DNA of 64,000 nt from Platanthera guangdongensis (lineage: Eukaryota > Streptophyta > Magnoliopsida > Asparagales > Orchidaceae): NCBI GenBank assembly GCA_039583875.1, contig CM077151.1, forward strand, positions 121,215,047 through 121,279,046. The letters run 5' to 3'. Both the position numbers and the translations under genes were made by a program. Below, one piece after another: positions 34,894 to 46,160 of this stretch (the stretch's first letter is position 1; each line of letters opens with the position of its first letter). The notes under the pieces are model-generated. The model had not been told where the DNA came from. It was given only the letters and a program-made list of their open reading frames with translations, and did not search any database.

Positions 34894-36928
34894 ATGGGTT
34901 CAACTGAGAATCACAAAGAGCTAGGATCCATGAAATTGCCAATCTGCAGAAAAGAAATTTTTGGCATATGGAAAGAGAGGGTTAGACTCTTTATGGAAGC
35001 ATCTGACCCAAGAATATACATCACAGTCAAAGAAGGGCCATATGTGCCAATGAAGATCTCTATTCTAGATGCAAATCAGAAAACTCCTAAGGATTATTCA
35101 GAAATGACGAAGGATGAAATTATCTTGGCTACTATGGATAAGAGGGCTCAGAACATCATAGTAAGTGCAATTGATGACTCTACCTTCCAGAATTTGATTC
35201 ATTGCAAGACTTCAAAGGAAATGTGGGATACTTTGATAGTCTATATGGAAGGGTTTGAAGAAGTTAGACAAGACAGGAAGTCCTTGTTAAATCAAGAGTA
35301 TGAAAGCTTCAGACAAGGAAAGTCTGATAGCATTACTGAATGCTACAAGAAATTCTATAGGATTGTTAATGAGTTGATGTCCTATGGAAGATAATTCAGC
35401 AACTATGAGCTGAATGACAAGTTTTTAAGATCCCTGACTAAGGACTGGGATACCAAGATCTGTGCTATTAGGGAAATGGCCAAATTAGCTGATATACCTC
35501 CTCCAACATTGTTTGGAAAACTGTTATCTTATGAGATGCAGCTAATGGTTAGGAAGGAGGAAGAGAAGACTACAAGAGTGGAGCATAAGGAAAGATCTGT
35601 GGCCTTCAAAACTGAAGCCACTAGGAAGTACAGAAGCAAGACTCCATCTCCACCACAAACAGTTGCTGAGACTGCTTCAGAAAATTTAGAGAATCAAAAC
35701 TCAGACAGCAGTGAAAGTGATGAGGATTTTGTTGCCTTTACAAGACAGTTTCAAAAGTTTCTGAAGAAGAAGCAGTGGAGGTCTAAGCCATCCACTTCAC
35801 AGTCTAAAGATGACTACTATCAGAGAAGGAAGTCATCAAGGAATGACAGAAGAAGGTCCAAGCCAAGCAAAGTTACATCCTCAAAGATTGTGTGTTATTG
35901 TTGTAATAGACCTGGACATGTAGTGGCTGACTGTCCTGAAAAGAGGAAGGAGTCTACTACAGATAAGAAGAAGAATCAGGTTAAGGGCAAAAAAGGAAAA
36001 GTCTTTTGTTGCTAAGAAAGACAAAAGTCTGACTGATCAATCATCATCAGAAACAGATTCAAAAGTTGAAGCCTATATTGGCTTGTTTGCTGAAGAGGAA
36101 GAAGATGAGTTCTTGCAGCTAATGAACTCAATTTATGAGCATGAGGACAATCAGTGCAATGGACTGATGACCTTAACAGAAGGAGACAAGATCCAGGATC
36201 AGCCTGGACCAAGTAAGGTACAATGTCTTTCAGATTATAGTACTGATTCAGAATCAGATACATCTGCATCAAGTGATGAGGGTGGGTCTGAATCTGAGGG
36301 TGATATTCATCAGTTGATGGATGAATATAGTGATGTATTGTAGGCACTTAAGAAGAACAAAAATCTGGTCAAAACACTGACTAAGGAAATTGCCAATCTT
36401 ACGTTGTCAGCTGCTGATTCAGATAAAGTGTTAGATCAAAAACTAAATGAAATAGCCAGGCTGAAGAACATTACAGTTATTCAGATGGGAACTATTACAT
36501 TTAAGAATGATCAAATTAGGAATCTGGAGGTTAGACTTCAGAAGGAGAGAGAGATTGTTGCAAGTTTTTCTAAACCAAAATCAGTTTTACCTTTGATAGA
36601 TGAGTTCATTCCTCAAAAGGGTAAGACTGGATTGGGGTTTACAAAACCTGCCAGGATAGTTAGGTCCAAATCTAAGGGCAAAGCCCCAGTACTCAACAAG
36701 AAGCCTGCTGTAGATAAGACAACCAGGGTTGTACCTAAACAAAGGTACAACAGATTTGAGTGCTGGTGTTGTGGCAAGATAGGCCACTTTGCCATAGACA
36801 GTTGGCACAATTCAAGTGTCAAGGAGAGTAGCAAACTGCCTGCTTGAAGATCTACAGGTAGTTTTGTTAAAAGTCAGACTAACCTGCACCAAGGACCCAA
36901 GAATTATTTGGGTTCTAAGGTTAAGTAA
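34894..36928 (+). pseudogene. Sirevirus gag, element E
   Basis: Starts at ATG 34,894 (MGSTENHKELGSMKLP). Gag domain with WDTLIVYMEGFEEVRQDRKS and FYRIVNELMS, TAA at 35,392, resuming in frame with LNDKFLRSLTKDWDTKI. First zinc knuckle CYCCNRPGHVVADC (about 35,890). A frameshift near 36,005 leads to an acidic Ser/Glu region, TAG at 36,341, a coiled-coil region and a second knuckle CWCCGKIGHFAIDS (about 36,760) in which the last Cys is Ser. Gag closes at TAA 36,926-36,928, after a further TGA at 36,845. After the frameshift it is in the pol frame. The intact second knuckle in H shows the Ser is a mutation here. Confidence 0.88.
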
Positions 36929-36940
36929 TCTGTTTTGTAG

Positions 36941-39900
36941 GTGAGTCCAAGTGGCCATGCCCCTATATGGTACTTGGACAGTGGATGTTCCAGGCACATG
37001 ACTGGAACTAGGGGGTTGCTGAAGGATTATACATCTATCAAAGATGGGCCTAAGGTTACCTTTGGTGATTCAGAAAAAGGGATCATCAAAGGCTTTGGTA
37101 ACATTTCTTGTAACCAAATTACAATTACTCAAGTGGCTTATGTAAAGCGTTTAAAACATAACCTCATTAGCATAAGTCAGCTGAGTGATTTAGGATATGA
37201 CATCTCATTTGTCAAGGATGATTGTCATATCAGTAGGTCAAGTGATCAAAAGATCATTCTGACAGGATTTAGGAAGAGAAATTTCTATTGTCTAGACATT
37301 ATGTGTGAGAACATTGTTTCTCCTATTTGTCTTGTAGCTGATGAGAAAGTCTCACATTGTGTTAAGTGGCACAAGAGGCTGGCTCATCACAACTATAAGA
37401 TAATTGGCCAACTCTTTAGCAAAGAGTTAGTGAGGAATGGTCCTCAGGTTTAGTGTATAAAGGTTGGGATATGCTCAGCTTGTCAAAAGGGCAAGCAGAC
37501 CAAATCCACCTTTCATAGCCTTGAGAACAAAGATGCTGTGAGGTGTCTATACCTCTTGCATATGGATCTTTTTGGTCCCATGCCAGTTCACAGCCTAGGT
37601 AGGAAGGTCTATACATTTGTGGTAGTTGATGACTACTCAAGGTATTCCTGGGTGTTCTTCCTAAGGCAAAAATCTGAAACACCAAGTATCTTGTATAGTT
37701 TTGTTAAACAAATTCAGAATGAATTGAACAGTACAGTGGTCAAAATCAAAAGTGACCATGGTACTGAATTTCAGTCTGAAAGTATGACAAAACTGTGTGA
37801 AGAGTTTGGTATTTTTCAGGAATTTTCCTCACCAAGAACACCTCAGCAAAATGGTATTGCTGAGAGGAAAAATAGAACCTTGATAGAAGCTGGTAGAACC
37901 CTGTTGAGTGACACATCTCTCCCAGAATATTTCTGGGCTGAGGCAGTTAATACTGCATGTCATGTAATCAATAGGGCTACTATCACCAAGAGCCACAAGA
38001 AGACCCCCAATGAGATTGTGAAGGGCAGAAAACCAAATCTATCCTATTTCAGGATATTTGGTTGCAAGTGCTATATCTTTAACAATGGTAAGTCTTATCT
38101 AACCAAGTTTGCTGCCAAATCCCAAGAGGGAATCTTTGTTGGGTACAACAACAACAGTAAGGCTTATAGGGTCTACAACTTGATTACTCAAGTTGTAGAA
38201 GAGTCAGTTCATGTAGTTTTTGATGAAGCTAGGCTCATTAACAATGAATTGCCTAGAAGTGTTTGCAGCTCCACAGGTGTAACTGAGAAGATGGACAAGC
38301 TTACTATTGCAGAAGGTCCTACTGCAAGTCAGCAAGTAGAAGAAGGTGGTTGCTGTCCAGGGGGAGTACAAGATACTCCTGAAGCTGAAGGGGATTAAGA
38401 AGTGCAGCTAAATGAAGAGAATGAAGGTGTACAACCTGAAGACAGGCTGCCTCCAACAAATAGGCATTTAAAAGATCATCCAGCCAATCAAATTATTGGA
38501 GATCTCAGACAAGGGGTACAAACAAGGAGCATGAATCTAAGTTCAGTTCTTTACTACAGCTTTCTATCCCAAGTAGAGCCAAAGAAATTTGAAGAAGCAA
38601 TCCTAGACTCTCATTGGATTGAGGCAATGCAAGAGGAGCTGAACCAGTTCAAAAGATGCAAAGTCTGGGAGCTAGTTCCTAAACCAAAGGATCACAACAT
38701 AATTGGAACTAAGTGGATCTTTAGGAACATGCTGGATGAGAATGGAATTATTATAAAGAATAAAGCTAGACTAGTTGCTAAAGGATGTAGGAAGGAAGAA
38801 GGTATTGATTTTGATCAAACCTTTGCTCTAGTAGCCATACTGGAAGCAATAAGGATGTTCCTTGCCTATGCAACATTTCAAGGATTTAAGGTATATCAAA
38901 TGGATGTTAAGTCAGCTTTTCTGAATGAAAACCTGAAGGAAGAAGTCTATGTAGAGCAGCCATCAGGTTTTGTAGATTCTCTTAAACCTGATTATGTATA
39001 TAGACTTAGGAAGTCTTTGTATGGGTTAAAACAAGCCCCTAGGGCTTGGTATGAAACCCTGTCTAGTTTCCTCATTGAGAATAAGTTCACAAGGGGGAAA
39101 ATAGACAAGACTATATTCCTTAGGGAATCCAGAGGCAAGATTATCTTAGTCCAAATATATGTAGATGACATAATATTTGGATCTACAGAAAATAGTCTTT
39201 GCAGAAAGTTTGCAAAACTTATGCAAGGACAATTTGAAATGAGCAGTATGGGGGAACTTAAGTTCTTCTTGGGTCTCCAAGTTAGACAGACTGAAGATGG
39301 ATTATCCATATGCCAGTCTAACTTCACCCTAGAATTGATAAGGAAATATGGTATGGAATCATCCACTACCATGAAAATTCCTATGGGGTCAAGCATGTCT
39401 CTAAGCAAAGATGATGCAGGGAAACCTGTAGATGAAACTTTGTATAGAGGGATAGTTGGCTCCCTACTTATTTGACTGCTAGTAGACCAGATATCATGTA
39501 TGCTACATGTGTCTGTACTAGGTACCAAGCTTGCCCTAAAGAATCTCATTTGACAACAGTCAAAAGAATTTTGAGATATCTTAAGGGCACTCCTCATCTA
39601 GGCCTTTGGTACCCTAGGAATGGAGATTTTGAACTGACAGGTTATTCAGATGCAGACTTTGCAGGCTGCAAGGAAGATAGAAAGAGTACCACAGGAACCT
39701 GTCAATTTCTAGGTGGAAGGCTGATATCTTGGAGTAGCAAGAAGCAGACCAGTGTGGCTATCTACAAAGCTGAGTCAGAGTATGTTGCTGCAGGAAGCTG
39801 CTGTGCACAGCTACTATGGATACAACACCAGCTAAAAGATTATGGTATTCAAGTAAGTAGAACACCTTTATTTTGTGATTCTACTAGTGCCATTTCTATT

Positions 39901-40101
39901 GCAAATAATCCTGTCTCTCATAGTAGGACTAAGCACATAGAAATAAAATATCATTTTCTAAGAGAACATGTGGAAAAAGAAGATATTTCCCTAGAGTATG
40001 TTAAGACAGAAAATCAGTTAGCTGATATGTATACTAAGCCCTTAGATGAAACCAAATTCAATAAATTTAAAATTGAATTAGGGATGATAAACTTAGAATA
40101 G
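36941..40101 (+). pseudogene. Copia pol polyprotein, element E (protease-integrase-RT-RNase H)
   Basis: Protease LDSGCSRHMTG (about 36,977); GAG-pre-integrase WHKRLAHHN; integrase zinc finger CSACQKGKQTK; core HMDLFGP, SDHGTEFQ and QQNGIAERKNR; RT with [24 protein letters not shown] and catalytic YVDD in [10 protein letters not shown] (about 39,160); RNase H with YSDADFAGCKEDRKST and the DMYTKPL tail. In-frame stops at 37,451 (TAG) and 38,396 (TAA) and a one-base frame change near 39,472 break it. Otherwise all catalytic residues I looked for are present, so it was inactivated recently. The order matches Ty1/copia; the following aORF and long LTR point to Sirevirus. Confidence 0.92.
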
Positions 40102-40125
40102 TTTACAAAAATTGGCTAAGTAAAA

Positions 40126-40610
40126 TGGTGTCGACACACAGAGTTGTCTGTGTCGACACATAGAAGTGGTGTCGACATTTCAGAGAAATAGTGTCGACAC
40201 ATCTAGGAAGTCTGTGTCGACACTTCAGAGATTTTGTGTCGACACATGCAGTGTAGGTGTCGACACATCCAAGGTGGTGTCGACACTTAGGATTTACACA
40301 GAATTAGTCTAGTAGAGTCTCGACTAAGTGTCGAGCTGAGTGGTGTCGACACATATATAAGTGTCGACACATATATTCTGTCGACTATACTTATGTCGAC
40401 ACATAGTTGTCGAGACATTAGCAGTAAGTGTCGACACTTTTCAACAGTGTCGACACAATTTAAGTATTTTGACGCGCCTTTTCACCTTCGATTCTAGAAA
40501 GGTATAAATAGGTTTTCCCCATTGTTTGTCGACACGCTCACCTTAGTTTCGAGACCAAACTTGTGTGTCGACATCTCTCTTCTCTAAATTCAAAATTTCT
40601 TCAAATCCTA
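40126..40610 (+). promoter_or_regulatory. Internal GTGTCGACAC array and TATA box upstream of E accessory ORF
   Basis: The ~510 bases between pol stop and aORF ATG hold about seventeen GTGTCGACAC units (40,126-40,460, two more near 40,530 and 40,565), the same palindrome as in E's LTR. TATAAATA lies at 40,503-40,510, about 40 bases after the main array and 100 bases before the ATG at 40,611. This repeats the LTR order of array, TATA, start. I infer an internal promoter for the aORF; the sequence itself shows only the motif arrangement. Confidence 0.7.
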
Positions 40611-43080
40611 ATGTCGCCCAAGCTAGAAGAGAACATTAATGAAGGATATGAGCTCGTGCGACACGCCTTTGATGACACGGAACCCGAAATCAAAGGTGTG
40701 GTAACCCTAATTGCCGAGACTGGATTGGAATACCTTGTATCAGAACCAATCAAGATCTGGAAGAAGGAGGTCCTTGAATTTTTGAGTGCAGCTTCACTTG
40801 ACGACTCTGGACTCAAGATTAAGTCCAGAGTTCATGGAACAAAAGTCAAGGTCACACAGAAAAGTCTAAGGAAGGTACTTCAACTACCAAGAACAAAAGA
40901 GGAAGAAGATGTATCTGCTTCTAAGACTAGAGAGGCATTGAGATGGTGTGGACTGGATTCAAACCTGAAAATTGGATCAGTTTTCAATAGAAAAGGGATG
41001 AACATCCAAGGAAAGTTTCTGTCTGAAATAGTTGGCAAGGTCATCCTGAGCAAGCCTGGAGGACATGATAGAATTTCAGCTCATATGTTCAGTTTGATGA
41101 CAAGGATTATCTTCAAACTTAAGACTGACTGGTCAGTAGTTCTGTTTGATAAGATAAAAGAGAGCCTGAAGAAGCCCAATCTGGGTAGAATTCTGAGTCT
41201 ATACCTAGCTGGAAGTATTCCTGATGTGATGAACCAAGCTGCAGGTTCCAAGATAAACCACATGAGGAGAATGGATTTGCGAATTATCTCTAGGTGGGAT
41301 AGAGTATTGACAAAAGAAATGCCCACTCCAGTAAAGGACACACCTCAGAAGAAGAAGAAGAATACAACCATTGTGGCTCAAGAATTCTCTAGCAGCTCTG
41401 AAGAGCAAGTGGTGTTTAGTTCTGATGATGAACAGGGTAGAAATGCTGAACAGTCTCCAGCTAGACTAGAAGATGCACAGAGGCAGGGGGAGCTACCACC
41501 ATCTAGCCCAATTCACCTGGATCCACTCCAGGGGGAGCCTCTACTTGTGGAAGAGCCAACTCCACTAGAGAGTGAAAGGGATACGCACACCATTCTAGAG
41601 GTAATCACTGAAATTAATCAATTAGATTTCACTATTGAGGATGAAGTTTTGCCTGATTCATTACCTGATGTTCATCAGCAAACACAGATACAACCTCAAC
41701 CACAAGATGTTGTCATGGAGGACACATCTGTTGCTGATAAAGTGGTTGATGAGATCAGAGATTCTCCAGCCCTTCCTCAACAGGAATTTACATTAGAAGA
41801 GCTATTCCCTGATCTTGTACAGACAGACCTTGAGAGAGAAATAGCTGCTGTTGAGGGGGAGAAGGCCCATATTGAGGGGGAGCATGTGGAGATTGTAGAG
41901 GAAACTGCAAGCAAGGAGACTGAGGAGCCAAGAGATGCTGAAGGGCTACCAAGGACTAAGAAGGATTCACATCCAAGTCCTAAGGATAGAGTGGACATAG
42001 TCAGCACTTCTGCTTCAGAAGATGAAGAGGCAGCTAGAGCCAAGAAGAGGAAGTTTTAGGTCTTCAAAAGAAGGAGCCAGAACTACAAGAAAGCACTACA
42101 GACTATTGCTCCACAGCCTGCCCCATCTACTGATTATAGTTCACTGATGGTGGCTTTGCAGATTAAGCTGGATGAGCAAAGGCAAGCTCTAGAAAAATAT
42201 ATGGATGAAGGGCATAAATCCCTGCAATTTGATCTGGCACAAGACATCAAATCAATCAGATTTGAAGTGAATCTCAACAAGAAAGAAATGACTGATTGTT
42301 TCCATAAAGGAGGCAATGCAGTGGTCTATCTGGCTACACATCAAGAGAAGATAAAGACAAAACTTGATGACCTAGCAGTAAAGCAAGGATATGTTCTAGA
42401 AAATTAAATAAGAATGAATGAAAACTTGACTGCTTCTCATAATGCCATAGTCACTGAAATGAAGAGTATAACTACTGCCCAGACTACACACAGTGCTGCT
42501 GGCAAAGCTGAGTTTGATAAGCAACTCCAAGAAAGCCTACTTGCAGTTCACACTGCTATTGCAGATTCTCAAAAGGTTATTACTGACAGGCTACAAAAGT
42601 TAAAACCTTTCTATAAAGATGGAGTCAACTATTTGAATGCTCAGATAAGATTCCAAAAGGATGATCTTAGAGATCACATAGAGAGAGAAGTCATAAAGGG
42701 GGAGAGGGTATTAGTCAAGGCAGGCTCTGATCATGCCAAATGGATTTCAAATTCCATCAGAGCCACCCTTGGATATCCACCTTTATGTGATGATGACAAT
42801 ATGGCAGAGTCTGGAATAAATCCTATATACTTTGGAGGAGAGCAAGCTGAAGTGGCTCAAGTGATATATCCTCCTGCAGATTTTGACATGATACATCAGG
42901 AGGTACAGTCTATGTATAGTCCTCCTGAGGGTAATCAGAATATAATTCTTGAGAAAGTTGTCTAGCTTGTGCTAGAGGCAATCTTAAAAGAGCAAGAGGA
43001 TTTGTTAAAAGAACAAGAGGCCCAATTATCTAAGAAAAGGTTCAAAGAACAAGCTGAATTAAGTCCAGATTTTGAACAAT
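40611..43080 (+). pseudogene. Accessory ORF of element E, 5' part (cut by G)
   Basis: Starts at ATG 40,611 (MSPKLEENINEGYELVRH). N-terminal ~230-residue domain with IKIWKKEVLEF, MNIQGKFLSEIVGKV, GGHDRISAHMF and LGRILSLYL, shared with H. Then a long acidic Ser/Glu/Pro region, a basic patch (AKKRKF), TAG at 42,057 and two coiled-coil-like segments separated by TAA at 42,405 and TAG at 42,963. All segments are in one frame, which continues across the G insertion into 53,298-53,659. Such ORFs are sometimes called env-like in Sireviruses, but I see no signal peptide or hydrophobic membrane span. Function unknown; no clear match to a known enzyme. Confidence 0.75.
43076..43080. repeat. Target-site duplication of G, left (ACAAT)
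   Basis: ACAAT at 43,076-43,080 and again at 53,293-53,297, directly outside the TG...CA tips of element G. Removing G and one copy restores the aORF reading frame. Confidence 0.95.
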
Positions 43081-45440
43081 TGTAACGCCCCCGGTTTTTC
43101 CTAGTATTATTCTTTTGTCTGCTGACGTCATAATAGCGGAAGGGCGTTACGTGTCCGTGAGTTGACGGTGCGACGCCGTTTGTGTTTTTTTTGTTTTGGC
43201 ATCCGTTAGGTTTGACCGGCTAGATTTTGGGATATGCGTCGGAACAGAAATTTCTTTTACATCGGGAAGCTGAGTTATATAATTTCTGACTTGCTCGTCG
43301 AGTTTCGTCGCAATCCGAGCTTTTTTTTGGAGTCTCGGCCCACGTTTGAAATTCGGATAATTAAAAATTACCGTAACTTCGTTAGGCCATAACTCGAGTT
43401 CGGTGCGTCGGATTTTGATTCCGACTTCGTCGTTGGGTTCGTAGCATCGACATTCGCCTGCGACGCGTATTTCGTCCGTTTTGACGCGCGTTTGGGTCTT
43501 CGTAATAGTATAGAAATTATAAATAAATTTAATCTTTTTAGCTTTTCTGCGCTCAGAGATCTCCGAGCGGAGCTCAGAGATTTCTGCGCTCAGAGATCTC
43601 CGAGCGGAGCTCAGAGATCTCTGCGCTCAGAGATCTCCGAGCGGAGCTCAGAGATCTCCGAGCGGAGCTCAGAGATCTCTGCGCTCAGAGATCTCCGAGC
43701 GGAGCTCAGAGATCTCTGAGCCTTCCTTTTCTTTCTTTGGATATAGCCCATTATAATACTTATAATAATAATAATAATATTATTATTATATATACTATAA
43801 GTTTTCTTCCTCCCGAAGCAAGAAACGAGCCCCCTTTTCCTTTCCCCTGTTCATTTCGGCCGAAGCAGTGCAGCAAATTCCTTTTTCTCGGGAGCCTTCC
43901 GACCGCCGCCGACGGAGCTCCGGTGCTCGGAATCGCGAGCCGAACATAGATTCGGAAAGCTCTCGCCGAGATCTACGCGGTCGTGGTGAGTATTTCTACT
44001 TTCATGGAATTTCTCCGTTAGGGTTTTTGGCCCTAAACTTCTGTTTCGACCTTATTGTTGTAGATTTCTTTTTCTCGCCTTCGCTAGGGCCGATCTGCGT
44101 CGTGGTGCCTTCCGAAGTGCGGTTTCGGGTGGTTGAGGCAAGTGGTGATCTTGCTCTTCTCCTTTTTGCTACGTTTTTTTTCTCCTTTATGCTTCTAGCG
44201 AGTTTTCAAATGTTAAGTTCATTTTTTTGTTCGTTTAGCCCTTTCTCATTACAATATCATTATCTTGTTTCTTAAAATCCTAAATTATTATCTGGTAGGC
44301 CTTATCTCTTGCCTTTGATTGAGTCATAAAATGATAAATCTGTTGGAGGTCGTACACGATGTTGGCGGTGCCACCAGTGCGATGCTCTTTTAAAATGATA
44401 AATTTGTTGGAGGTCGTACACGATGTTGGCGGTGCCACCGGTGCGATGCTCTGAGGGCTGTGACGATGTGTGCTGGTATTATCCCCGCACAGTTTCTCTT
44501 TTGATTTCTGATGAGCTGATCAGTCTCTTTAATTTGAATAAGATTAATGATCTGAAAATGAATGTTATTTGTCTGTGGTGAGTTTGATTTTGTCCGTCTC
44601 CACTCATCTTTTGGCGGGCTCTTTTCCGATTGATTTCTATTGCTAGTTATGACTAGTTTTGTTTAATCTGACCCTTGCAGCTAATGTTTCCCTCCGGTCT
44701 CGCGGAGGTTTGCTTACTTTCCTGTTTTTCTTCGTCGCTTGTAACTTGTTTCTGAGGTGTTCTTTCTTTGAATGCCTCAGGTTCTGGACTATAGCAGGTG
44801 TTAGTGGGAAGCTGCGTCAGTTGCCGTTTTCTGACCCTCTTGGGGTAGGGTTTTCTATGAGCTTGCCGACCCATGGGTTCGTGTCAGGTGTTGACGCCCA
44901 TGGTTCCGCTTTGTTAAACTTTCTGCTACCTTGCTGCTATTACTCTTTGATTGCTTTTGGACTCTTGTTCTGGAACGATTAGTTATGGCTTGGCTTGGGT
45001 GCCCCCTTGCTTAGATATGCTAAGGCAGTTAGAGCATTGCATACCATGATTTGAAATGTTAATCTCATTACTTTCTGCGCATGATAAATCTACTTTTATG
45101 TACAGTAAATCTAGACGTCTGATACTGCATGGTGCACCTCACTTGGTCTTCACGAGCATTTAGGTCACCAAATGAATAAATTAAGTATTTTTCCACTGCG
45201 TAAAACTATATTTTCAAACCGTGGACTAGTTGATCCACCTAGCCGAGGGACACGGCTTCGCATATTGTGCATAAATTATATATGGATCATATTGAGTTTA
45301 AAAAATGATTTCTATAAGTTGCGAGAGACGATGAGTTGCCTTAACGTCAGTAGATGTCCCCTACGTGACGTGGCATCACAATGCGTAGTTTCCCCTACTC
45401 TGTTAGTGTTTTAAATGCAGGGAAAATGCGGGTTGTGACA
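43081..45440 (+). repeat. 5' LTR of G
   Basis: TGTAACGCCCCCGG to CGGGTTGTGACA. GAGATCTC array 43,549-43,719; TATA-like tatatatactataag near 43,785 after an AT trinucleotide run. A 64-base tandem duplication lies at about 44,329-44,455 (unit with ggaggtcgtacacgatgttg) and is present in both LTRs. Confidence 0.95.
43549..43719. repeat. Palindrome array in 5' LTR G (GAGATCTC / GAGCGGAGCTC)
   Basis: Alternating units GCGCTCAGAGATCT, CCGAGCGGAGCTC and AGAGATCTC, each partly self-complementary, five to six rounds. CpG-rich like the other arrays but centred on GATC and AGCT instead of TCGA. About 70 bases upstream of the TATA-like region. The 3' LTR copy (51,398-51,562) has a different unit order. 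Confidence 0.85.
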
Positions 45441-46160
45441 GTTAGTATCAGAGGGAGGTTCTGTGAAAAAGGTAGTTGGGTGGTTTGGCGAGTGAGCCGA
45501 ACGACTGCTACCCTAAGCAGAACCTCAAGCGATCATTTCATTGTTTACACACACCGATATGTCATCGGTATGTCTTGACCGAAGCACAGCCACTACACTC
45601 ATAGCATGATAAGAAGTATACAAGGCATATTATGTAGTATGGGATGCATAATATGTGTTGTATATGGATCCATCATAGGAGGTGACATGTGACGGTTATG
45701 TAGTATGGGATGCATAACCACCATTACATGAATGCCCATTAACACGTTTTCTTTTTTCGTTACATGTAATGTTATGTAGTATGGGATGCATAACATTGCA
45801 TGTGTACTCCGCTCATAACATGCATTAAGGCCTCTTTCTAGAATGCATAGCACTGCATACAATCATATCATCGCATAAGCACGCGTGCCAAGTTAAAGAC
45901 ATACCAGATGACATATGTACACACATGATTTGAAAAGAAATTTAAATGTTCATGCACTTATGTTCACGCACTCATGTCATACATTCATATCATCCTAGTT
46001 AAGTTCATAGCATTGTTTCATGGAATTCCAGAGCAAGGTAACAGCAATAGCAGATAAATTTCTTTTCCGTTCCAAAATGATCCAGGATATATTTTCCGTG
46101 TCTGCTTGGCTTAAGTGCCTTAAGCCGGTTTTTGAGTTGATGTCCATCTATCTTGTAGAC
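45441..46160 (+). other. Primer site and leader of G
   Basis: The primer site reads TTAGTATCAGAGGG at 45,442-45,455, one base different from the TTGGTATCAGAGGG of element I. The leader then carries the triple hairpin array (45,626-45,802). A possible splice acceptor (tatcttgtag) lies two bases before the gag ATG. The ORF frame is open upstream to 46,020, but I prefer the ATG at 46,161 by comparison with I. Confidence 0.8.
45626..45802 (+). promoter_or_regulatory. Triple hairpin array in the leader of gypsy element G
   Basis: Hairpin 1 at 45,626-45,655 has stem CATATTATG/CATAATATG. Hairpin 2 at 45,694-45,719 has GGTTATG/CATAACC. Hairpin 3 at 45,763-45,802 has a 14-pair stem including one U-G pair (CATGTAATGTTATG against CATAACATTGCATG). 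All have loop TAGTATGGGATG. Compensatory changes outside the constant TATG/CATA inner stem support RNA pairing. Order and loops match element I. Confidence 0.8.

Noticed and set aside
40611..43080. Accessory ORF as a retroviral-type envelope gene
   Set aside because: No signal peptide, transmembrane span or cleavage motif is visible in E, H, B or C; content is acidic and coiled-coil-like.
44653..44982. ORFs in the G LTR (107 aa forward, 73 aa reverse; duplicates at 52,505-52,834)
   Set aside because: Identical in both LTRs because the LTRs are identical; no domain and they lie in LTR DNA downstream of the TATA box, so coding is not supported.
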